DNA of 64,000 nucleotides from Streptomyces sp. cf386 (lineage in GTDB: Bacteria; Actinomycetota; Actinomycetes; Streptomycetales; Streptomycetaceae), in the NCBI RefSeq assembly GCF_900103585.1, contig NZ_FNHV01000002.1, forward strand, positions 590,955-654,954. The letters run 5' to 3'. Each line of letters opens with the position of its first letter. The first letter of the stretch is position 1. The translations under genes and the position numbers were made by a program. The notes under the pieces are model-generated. The model had not been told where the DNA came from and ran no database searches. It worked only from the letters and a program-made list of their open reading frames with translations. Of this stretch, positions 58,234-64,000 are shown one piece after another.

Positions 58234-58267
58234 CGGGCCCTGACTGAGCTGTCGCAGTCAGGGCCCG
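58234..58267 (-). terminator. Terminator after tRNA-Gln
   Basis: CGGGCCCTGACTG (58234-58246) and CAGTCAGGGCCCG (58255-58267) form a perfect 13-bp stem with an 8-base loop, 13 bases past the tRNA 3' end. Confidence 0.9.
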
Positions 58268-58280
58268 AACCGAGCAGTTG

Positions 58281-58352
58281 CTCCCCCGCCAGGACTCGAA
58301 CCCGGACAGATGGCACCAAAAGCCACAGTGCTGCCAATTACACCACGGGGGA
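58281..58352 (-). tRNA. tRNA-Gln (anticodon UUG)
   Basis: A 72-base cloverleaf on the minus strand. The acceptor arms TCCCCCG and CGGGGGA pair fully; the D arm holds GTGTAATTGGCAGCAC; the anticodon stem GTGGC/GCCAT encloses TT-TTG-GT, so the anticodon is UUG (Gln, CAA); the T arm has GGGTTCGAGTCC. CCA is not encoded. It lies just upstream of glmU, separated by its own terminator. Confidence 0.96.
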
Positions 58353-58578
58353 ATGAACTCGACTGAACCGGACATTTGACCAGGCCGCCGAGTCGGCACC
58401 CAACACTATGCCGTACCGGGCGCCCTCCGTGCGACGGTACCGATCCGCACGCCTCATGACGTGGAAGTCCGAGGTGGCCCGCCGGGCGGTCTCGCTTACG
58501 TTCGGTCACGGAGTGTGGTGTGGTGCGCCCGTCAAAACTCCCCGGAAATCGGTGCCCTAAGGACCGTAGGCTGGAGTC

Positions 58579-59934
58579 ATGACCACGACGGGGGAAGACC
58601 ACGCCGAGGCTCCGCCACCGGGGGCGGGACCGTGGTGGTGGGGCAGGTTGCGCAGTGCGGTGCTGGACGTGGGGCTGGGTGTCGCGTCCGCGGTGGAGTG
58701 TGGGGCCGAGGGGGTTAGGTTCGCGCGGGAGGCCGGGATTCCGGAGGCCGCGGGGGTGGTGTTCGGGGTTCTGGCCGGCTCGGTGCTGGTGCTGCGGCGG
58801 CGGTGGCCCATCGCCGTCGTCCTCGTGTCGATCGCGGTGATGCCCGCCCAGATGGGCTTCCTGATGGGCATAGTCGGGCTCTACACTCTCGCCGCCTCCG
58901 AACTGCCGCGGCGGATCATCGCCTCGCTGGCCGGCATGTCGTTCGTCGGCACGCTGATCGTGACGTTCGTGTGGGTGCGGCAGGACGTGGCGCGGGGGAC
59001 GTTGACCTTCGGGGACTGGGTGATTCCGTTCGCCTCGGTCACCACCGCTGTCGGGGTGACCGCGCCGCCTCTCCTGCTCGGCCTGTATGTGGGGGCCCGG
59101 CGGCGGCTGATGGAGAGCCTTCGGGAGCGGGCCGACAGTCTTGAGCGGGAGCTTCAGTTGCTCGCGGAGCGGGCGGAGGAGCGGGCCGAGTGGGCGCGCG
59201 GCGAGGAGCGGACCCGGATCGCCCGGGAGATGCATGACGTCGTCGCGCACCGGGTGAGCCTGATGGTCGTGCATGCCGCCGCGTTGCAGGCGGTGGCCCG
59301 CAAGGATCCCGAGAAGGCGGTGAAGAACGCCGCGTTGGTGGGGGACATGGGGCGCCAGGCGTTGACCGAGTTGCGGGAGATGCTCGGGGTGCTGCGGAGT
59401 GCGGGCGGTACCGGTGGTGGCGCCGGCCGGGGCGGGATGGTTCAGCAGGCCGTCGTGCCGCTTGCCGCTGTGGGGGCCGCTGCCGCCGCCGCGGCCGATC
59501 GGGAGCGGGGCGGGCAGGACGAGGGGGTTGCCGAGGGGCCCTGTCTGTCCGAGTTGGACGAGTTGATCGGGCAGTCGGCCGCCGCGGGGATGGTGGTGGA
59601 TCTGTCCGTGGAGGGGGACTCGCGGTCGTATGCGCGGGAGATCGAGCAGACGGCGTTCCGGGTGGTACAGGAGGCGTTGACCAACGTCCACAAGCATGCG
59701 GCGGGGGCGAAGACGCATGTGCGGCTGGCGCATCGGGTGACGGAGATCGCGATGCAGGTGGAGAACGAGCCGCCGCCGGAGGTGTCGTCGGAGTCGTCGG
59801 CGCGGTTGCCGTCGGGGGGTAACGGCCTGGTGGGGATGAAGGAGCGGGTCGTGGCGCTGGGCGGGGTGTTTGTGTCCGGGCCGACGGACGCGGGGGGTTT
59901 CCGGGTGTCGGCGGTGATTCCGGCGGCGGCGTAG
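58579..59934 (+). CDS. Orphan sensor histidine kinase (NarL-type, HisKA_3)
   Basis: A 451-residue kinase. Four to five membrane helices occupy residues about 35-165 (VVFGVLAGSVLVL, WPIAVVLVSIAVMPAQMGFL, IIASLAGMSFVGTLIVTFVW). A coiled segment leads to the HisKA_3 motif RIAREMHDVVAHRVSLMV with the phospho-acceptor His, and a HATPase_c domain with FRVVQEALTNVHKHA and GNGLVGMKERV. A 60-residue Gly/Ala insertion separates the two. The usual LuxR partner is not adjacent. ATG 58579 is used. Confidence 0.9.
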   Translation: MTTTGEDHAEAPPPGAGPWWWGRLRSAVLDVGLGVASAVECGAEGVRFAREAGIPEAAGVVFGVLAGSVLVLRRRWPIAVVLVSIAVMPAQMGFLMGIVGLYTLAASELPRRIIASLAGMSFVGTLIVTFVWVRQDVARGTLTFGDWVIPFASVTTAVGVTAPPLLLGLYVGARRRLMESLRERADSLERELQLLAERAEERAEWARGEERTRIAREMHDVVAHRVSLMVVHAAALQAVARKDPEKAVKNAALVGDMGRQALTELREMLGVLRSAGGTGGGAGRGGMVQQAVVPLAAVGAAAAAAADRERGGQDEGVAEGPCLSELDELIGQSAAAGMVVDLSVEGDSRSYAREIEQTAFRVVQEALTNVHKHAAGAKTHVRLAHRVTEIAMQVENEPPPEVSSESSARLPSGGNGLVGMKERVVALGGVFVSGPTDAGGFRVSAVIPAAA

Positions 59935-59979
59935 CCGCGCGGAGCTTGGCGTCGCGGTGGCGGCTTATCGCGTCCTGTT

Positions 59980-60004
59980 TGCCGTTGCCGTTGCCGTTGC
60001 CGTG
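59980..60004. repeat. GCCGTT microsatellite
   Basis: Four near-perfect GCCGTT hexamers in the short gap after the histidine kinase gene, ending at GCCGTGCCG. Probably slippage without function. Confidence 0.6.
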
Positions 60005-60031
60005 CCGCTGGTGGTGCGGCTCTTTCGGGTG

Positions 60032-60526
60032 TCAGCCCGCTGTCAGTCGTACCGGTTCTATGCCTGCGACCAGTCCGGAGAGGGCTTGGTCGATGTCGGG
60101 GCCGAGGTACCAGTCGCCGGTGTGGTCGAGGGTGTAGACGCGGCCTTCGGTGTCGATGGCGAGGAGGGCATGGGTGTCGGTTTCGGCGCCGAGGGGGCAG
60201 ACCTCGGTGTCGAGGGCGCGGCCGAGGTCGCCGAGGGTGCGGGCCATGTGCAGGCCGTGGAGCGGGTCGAAGTGGACGCTCGCGGGGGCGACCTGGCGGC
60301 CGGGGCCGGTGGGGCTGATGTGCAGACCGCCGAATTCGGCCCAGGCTTCCACCGCGGCGGGGAAGACGACGTGGCGGTGGCCGACGGGTGAGGTGTGTTC
60401 GCGCAGGGCGTCGGCCCAGATCTCGGCCTGCTTGATGTCCCAGCGCCCGGGCTGCCAGCCGGCGGCGCGCAGGGCGGCGTCGACGGGGACGGGGAAGCGG
60501 GTGGTGGAGGTGCGGTCGGTGTGCAT
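60032..60526 (-). CDS. SUKH-3 domain protein (immunity type)
   Basis: A 164-residue protein of the SUKH (SMI1/KNR4-related) superfamily, type 3. The N-terminal AAGWQPGRWDIKQAEIWAD and the core FPAAVEAWAEFGGLHISP are the SUKH-3 hallmarks. SUKH proteins neutralise diverse nuclease and deaminase toxins in polymorphic-toxin systems. Here it lies 48 bases downstream of a YwqJ-type deaminase gene on the same strand, which suggests it guards against that toxin. Start is ATG 60526. Confidence 0.85.
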   Translation of the reverse strand: MHTDRTSTTRFPVPVDAALRAAGWQPGRWDIKQAEIWADALREHTSPVGHRHVVFPAAVEAWAEFGGLHISPTGPGRQVAPASVHFDPLHGLHMARTLGDLGRALDTEVCPLGAETDTHALLAIDTEGRVYTLDHTGDWYLGPDIDQALSGLVAGIEPVRLTAG

Positions 60527-60574
60527 CTGCCCTTCGTTCGTCGGTGCCTATGGGACGTGCGGGGGGTGGGTGGG

Positions 60575-61090
60575 TCAGCCGTCTGCTGCTGTCGGGTCGA
60601 CGATGTAGACGCCGAAGTGGGTGCTCAGCGCGGTGCAGGCGCGGCAGGGGGCGGCGAAGCTGCCGTGGAGGGGGTCGCCGTCCTCGCGGATGCGGCGGGC
60701 GGTGAGCTTGGCCTGTTTGAGGGCCTTGCGGGCCTCGCCGTTGGTCATGGGTTTGCGGGCGGCGCGTTTGCTGCGGGTGGCGTCGACGGTGGCGATGTGG
60801 CGGGAGATGAGGATGGTCTCGGCGCACCGGCCGGTGAAGCGGTCGCGCTCGCCGCTGGTGAGGGTGTCGAGGAAGTCCTGGACGAGGTGGTGCAGCTCGG
60901 GGGGCTGGTCGCCGCGGGCGGCGGTGCCGGTGAGGGTGGCGCCGCGGACGGAGAGGGCGGCGGCGACGGTGGGGAGTATGCCGTCGCGGCGGTGGCGCAG
61001 GGCGGGCGCGTGGGGGGTTTCGGTGGCGCTCCAGCCGATGCGGGGGTCGCCAGACCTCGCCGCGTCGCGCCCCGTCTGCGTGGTGTTCAT
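60575..61090 (-). CDS. YwqJ-type nucleotide/nucleic-acid deaminase (toxin-like)
   Basis: A 171-residue protein of the cytidine-deaminase-like superfamily, YwqJ clade. The zinc-site motif C89-A-E91 (in GRCAETILISRH) and the paired P-C149-R-A-C152 are both present, so catalysis looks intact. YwqJ deaminases usually form C-terminal toxin tips of large secreted proteins; this one is a stand-alone gene with only a low-complexity N-terminal 60 residues and no secretion signal, so it may be an orphan toxin module or a domesticated enzyme. A start at 61099 is also possible. Followed by the SUKH-3 gene. Confidence 0.78.
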   Translation of the reverse strand: MNTTQTGRDAARSGDPRIGWSATETPHAPALRHRRDGILPTVAAALSVRGATLTGTAARGDQPPELHHLVQDFLDTLTSGERDRFTGRCAETILISRHIATVDATRSKRAARKPMTNGEARKALKQAKLTARRIREDGDPLHGSFAAPCRACTALSTHFGVYIVDPTAADG

Positions 61091-61407
61091 GATCGTCATC
61101 CCCTCCCGAGCATCCCGTGGGCATGCTCTCGGACGTCACAGAGTGCCAAACGGCGAGGCGGGTGCGGAAGCTGGGGCGGCGCGACACGCCCGGGTTTGGG
61201 CGGGCTGTCACGGCGGGGTGACGGCTGGTCACGGAAGCGGAGGGGGGCATGACCGGCGCCGGTGACCGGTCTCGTAGTACCGCATAGGCTGTCGGCACCG
61301 CTTTCCATGCGGTGACGCGTGGACGCAGACGAGACAGTCGATACGGGGCGCCACGACCGAGGGTGGTCGTGGCGTCCCGTATCAGAACGCCGCAGGGGGC
61401 AACCGCC
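61091..61407. other. 317-bp divergent gap of the toxin-type cluster
   Basis: Between the deaminase gene (minus) and the WHH-SUKH gene (plus). It holds a 19-bp inverted repeat at 61340-61383 and otherwise no recognisable site; TAGTAC near 61275 could be a -10 element for the plus-strand gene. Confidence 0.5.
61340..61383 (+). other. 19-bp hairpin in the leader of the WHH-SUKH gene
   Basis: Arms 61340-61358 (GATACGGGGCGCCACGACC) and 61365-61383 match at 18 of 19 positions around a 6-base loop. The hairpin ends 24 bases before the ATG and just ahead of the Shine-Dalgarno, so it could terminate, attenuate or act as an operator. Confidence 0.65.
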
Positions 61408-62424
61408 ATGACGACAGGTCGGCTCGGGCAGCAAGCCGCGCCGCCGAACGCGGCCTACGCCGGGCAGGTCGTGCATTTCCCGGATCCGGTACGCGCGTCC
61501 CGTCACCCGAGAGGAGTACGGGTCGACGAGCGTGGTTACCCCGATTTCTCGCCGTACGCGCGTGCGGCGGCGGAGATCGCGGAGCCGCCGGAGGGCTTCG
61601 GTGTCGACGAGTTGCGGCTGACGGACTATGTGTCGGCGAACGCGGCGCTGGCGGCGTCGGGACACGATCTGTGGGACACGGTGCCGGCGGTGGCGACGCC
61701 GCACGGCTGGACGTGGCACCACGTGGTGGGTTCGCGGCGGCTGGAGTTGGTTCCGGTCGAGGTGAAGGCGCTGCTGCGGCATCACGGTGGGATCGCGACG
61801 TCGGCGGTGGACCAGAACAAGCGGGGAACGCGGCCGTTGCAGGACACGCGCCCGGCGCACTTCGGGCTGCCGAAGTCGGGTGTGGCGGTGACGGAGTCGC
61901 AGGTGCTGGGGGTCGAGGAGGACCTGGGGTATCGGCTGCCGGGCGCGTACCGGTCGTTCCTGAAGGCGGCGGGCGGGTGCGCTCCCGTGGGGACGGCTCT
62001 GGACGCGGAGTTGGGCCTGTTGGTCGATCAGCCGCTGTTCACGGTCCGGGATGAGGCGGCGATAAATGACCTGGTCTACGTCAACAAGTGCCTGCGGGAC
62101 CATCTGACCAAGGACTATCTGGGCGTCGGGTTCGTGCAGGGCGGGTTGTTGGCCCTGAAGGTGCGGGGCGAGCGGCTCGGTTCGGTGTGGTTCTGCGCGT
62201 ACGACGATGCGCGGGATGTGGATCCGGCCTGGCCGGCGGCCGATCGCGTGGCGCGCCTGCTGGTGCCGTGCGGTGAGGACTTCGACGCGTTCCTGTCCCG
62301 ACTGGCGGGTTCTCCGCCGGAGTTGGAGACGGTGGCGAATCTGATGGTGGACGGTGGGTTCGCGCGGGCGGTGCCGGTGGCTTCGCCGTCCTCTGCGTCT
62401 TCTGCGGCTTCGGTGGGGGAGTGA
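61408..62424 (+). CDS. WHH-type nuclease domain fused to a SUKH (SMI1/KNR4) domain
   Basis: A 338-residue two-domain protein; ATG 61408 has AGGGGG nine bases upstream. Residues about 40-132 follow the WHH branch of the HNH/Endo VII nucleases: a lead-in with YPDFSPYARAAAEI, then GWTWHHVVGSRRLELVP (W103-H-H105) and LLRHHGG (H125-H126). In canonical WHH proteins a His follows the Pro-x-x-x; here that position is Lys120, so activity may be altered. Residues about 163-300 form a SUKH domain (EEDLGYRLPGAYRSFLKAAGG ... VWFCAYDDA). Toxin and immunity folds are normally separate genes; their fusion is the point of interest. Its stop lies 8 bases before the next ATG. Confidence 0.75.
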   Translation: MTTGRLGQQAAPPNAAYAGQVVHFPDPVRASRHPRGVRVDERGYPDFSPYARAAAEIAEPPEGFGVDELRLTDYVSANAALAASGHDLWDTVPAVATPHGWTWHHVVGSRRLELVPVEVKALLRHHGGIATSAVDQNKRGTRPLQDTRPAHFGLPKSGVAVTESQVLGVEEDLGYRLPGAYRSFLKAAGGCAPVGTALDAELGLLVDQPLFTVRDEAAINDLVYVNKCLRDHLTKDYLGVGFVQGGLLALKVRGERLGSVWFCAYDDARDVDPAWPAADRVARLLVPCGEDFDAFLSRLAGSPPELETVANLMVDGGFARAVPVASPSSASSAASVGE

Positions 62425-62432
62425 GCTTCGCG

Positions 62433-64000
62433 ATGGTGACGTTCGCACAGGCGCAGGAGCGCGCGGAAGAGTGGATCAACGGGGATGTCCCGTCGTACCA
62501 GCATCGTGAGGTGCGGGTACGGGAGTTCGAGCTCGGGTTCGTGGTGTGGGCCGAGGACCGTGCGGACGGACCGCGTTCGGACGGGGGCGATCAGCGGCTG
62601 GTGCTCGCCCGGGACAGCGGGGAGGCCACGTTGTGGCCGTCGCTGCCGGTGGGTGAGGTGATTCGCCGGTACGAGGAGGAGTACGGCCGTGGGGGAGCGG
62701 CGGCGCAACCGGCGCCGGCCGCTCCGGCTCGGGTGGATCTGAACCAGACGTCGTTCCTGCTGACGCCGCCGGAGTGGCTGCAGGAGGCGGCGGACAAGTT
62801 GGGGATCCCGGATCAGCGGCAGGACGGTGGGGCTGGGGACTCGGGGGCCGGGTCTGACAGTTCTGGCGATGGCGTGGGTGCGGGTGCGGGTGCCTCCGGC
62901 GGTACGTCGGGTGGGGTTCCGGGGGGCTCGGGTGCGTCTGGGGCTGGGGCTGGGGCTTCGGCGACTCCCGTGCCGGGTGTGTCTGTGCCGGGTGCGCCTG
63001 AGGGCGCGACTCCGTGGGCCGGGACGGACACCAGCATCGATATCGGCGAGGACCGTTCCGTGCCGTTGCCGGAGACGGTGTTCGCGCCGCCGTTGAGCGG
63101 TGACGACAGTGTGCCGCCGGATGCCGAGACGGCGTTGATGTCGGGTGGCAGCGGGCTTCCGCCCACGGTGGTTGGCGGCCATGACACGCCGAGTGCGCAG
63201 GGCGGTGCGCCGCAGGGCAGCACGCCCCCGCCGGTGCCGGGTGGGGCGTCGTACGGGTATCCGCAGGGTGCGGGTGGGCCGGGTACGCCTCCGTCGGGCG
63301 CTCCTGCGCCGGGTGTGACGCCGCCGCCTCCGCCTGGGCCGGGTGCGCCGTCTTACGGCTACCCGCAGGGCGGGCCCGCCGGTGGTGCGGGTGTGCCGCC
63401 GCAGGCGCCGGGTGCCCCTGGTGCGCCGGGTGCTCCGGGGCGGCCGCTTGCGCCGAACGCCGGGGACATCGCCGATGCGGCGACCAGCAAGGCGGCGCCT
63501 CCTCCGCGTGCGCGGGGTGGGGCTACGCCGCCGCCACCGCCGGGTGCTCCGGGGATGCCGGGTGCGTCGGGTGCGCGGGCGGGGAGTACGCCTCCGCCGC
63601 CGTCCGCTCCGGGTACGCCGGCGGGTGGGTACGTTCCGACGCAGCTCGTGTCGGCGTTGGGGCCGGACGGGCCCGAGGGTGTTGCGGGGCCGGGTGCGCC
63701 GCAGGGGCCGGGGGGCGCGAACGGGCCCGGCGCTCCGCAGCCGCCGGGTGTCCCGGGTGCTCCAGGTGCTCCAGGTGCGCCCGGCGCGCCGAATCCGCCC
63801 GGTACGCCTCCGGGCGCGGTTCACCATGCCGCCACGGTGCTGGCCGACCCGAGTCAGATGGGGGGTCTGGCGCAGCCTCCGGGTGCCCCGGCTGCCCCAG
63901 GTGCCCCTGGCACTCCGGGTGCGCCGAATCCGCCTGGTGCTCCTCACGCGCCTGGTGTTCCGGGTGCTTCGGGCATGCCTGGGGCTCCGCAGCCTCCTGG
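62433..64000 (+). CDS. Imm35/YrhB-like N-terminal domain with very long Pro/Gly/Ala-rich repeats (C-terminus outside window)
   Basis: At least 522 residues from ATG 62433 (or GTG 62421, which overlaps the previous stop). Residues 1-85 look like an immunity-protein-35/YrhB domain: VTFAQAQERAEEWI, FVVWAEDR, RLVLARDSGEATLWP and the final helix IRRYEEEY. From about residue 90 the sequence is low-complexity with repeated GYPQG, PGAPGAPG, PPPPP and GGAS units and a few conserved-looking islands (TDTSIDIGED, YVPTQLVSALGPDG, VLADPSQMGG). The frame is open at base 64000, so the C-terminal domain, probably a toxin or enzyme tip, is not visible. No signal peptide is seen. Confidence 0.72.
   Translation, partial: MVTFAQAQERAEEWINGDVPSYQHREVRVREFELGFVVWAEDRADGPRSDGGDQRLVLARDSGEATLWPSLPVGEVIRRYEEEYGRGGAAAQPAPAAPARVDLNQTSFLLTPPEWLQEAADKLGIPDQRQDGGAGDSGAGSDSSGDGVGAGAGASGGTSGGVPGGSGASGAGAGASATPVPGVSVPGAPEGATPWAGTDTSIDIGEDRSVPLPETVFAPPLSGDDSVPPDAETALMSGGSGLPPTVVGGHDTPSAQGGAPQGSTPPPVPGGASYGYPQGAGGPGTPPSGAPAPGVTPPPPPGPGAPSYGYPQGGPAGGAGVPPQAPGAPGAPGAPGRPLAPNAGDIADAATSKAAPPPRARGGATPPPPPGAPGMPGASGARAGSTPPPPSAPGTPAGGYVPTQLVSALGPDGPEGVAGPGAPQGPGGANGPGAPQPPGVPGAPGAPGAPGAPNPPGTPPGAVHHAATVLADPSQMGGLAQPPGAPAAPGAPGTPGAPNPPGAPHAPGVPGASGMPGAPQPP

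Noticed and set aside
55858..58356. A plus-strand open frame of 832 codons opposite prs and glmU.
   Set aside because: Antisense to two essential genes with full motifs; composition rich in Val/Asp/Arg/His repeats typical of shadow frames.
62115..63947. Minus-strand Arg-rich frame of 610 codons opposite the Pro-rich repeat protein.
   Set aside because: Mirror image of a Pro/Gly/Ala repeat region; no start signal and no domain.

Overview
The window is chromosomal DNA from a Streptomyces species. Support for this comes from the very high GC with G/C in almost every third codon position, frequent GTG starts, an SsgA-like sporulation protein, a TamR/Tam pair, a conservon-type histidine kinase, a Tat-exported amidase and an LAETG sortase substrate. 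From memory, the gene order matches the S. coelicolor SCO31xx region run in reverse; no alignment was made. I see no insertion sequence, prophage, CRISPR array or rRNA. One tRNA (Gln, UUG) is present.

Layout. 1-4.9 kb: end of a phosphatase-like gene, small membrane and HIT proteins, a DUF1876 protein, a repeat-bearing gap, a serine hydrolase, and the peroxide pair ohr/ohrR. 4.9-7.5 kb: a nickel/cobalt ECF transporter (cbiMQO) behind a probable Nur box, translationally coupled to ohrR. 7.6-14.3 kb: ssgE, two tandem penicillin-binding proteins, a small secreted protein and the protein mannosyltransferase. 14.4-20.2 kb: rsmI, tatD, rpfB, ksgA, ispE, the usual actinobacterial housekeeping run. 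20.4-30.2 kb: MHYT sensor, conservon-like kinase, amidase, subtilisin, ABC-F protein and a PQQ-like membrane protein. 30.5-34.9 kb: a receiver-degenerate LuxR regulator, membrane proteins and a sodium/solute symporter divergent from galTEK (35.1-38.3 kb).

38.2-44.7 kb is less conserved-looking: an isoprenoid-synthase-like protein, a membrane protein, a membrane NACHT NTPase, a TetR regulator divergent from an FAD monooxygenase with two near-perfect operators, and a GNAT. 45-53.4 kb: LuxR regulator, tamR/tam, VOC protein, CsbD, a desaturase-TetR operon, ppc and an LAETG-anchored protein. 53.5-58.4 kb: pth, rplY, prs, glmU and tRNA-Gln, all on the minus strand with strong intrinsic hairpins between units. 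58.6-59.9 kb: an orphan sensor kinase.

The most unusual part is the right end, 60.0-64.0 kb. It is a compact group of polymorphic-toxin and immunity-type genes: a SUKH-3 protein, a stand-alone YwqJ-type deaminase, a single polypeptide joining a WHH-type nuclease domain to a SUKH (SMI1/KNR4) domain behind a 19-bp leader hairpin, and a protein with an Imm35/YrhB-like head followed by more than 430 residues of Pro/Gly/Ala-rich repeats that runs off the window.
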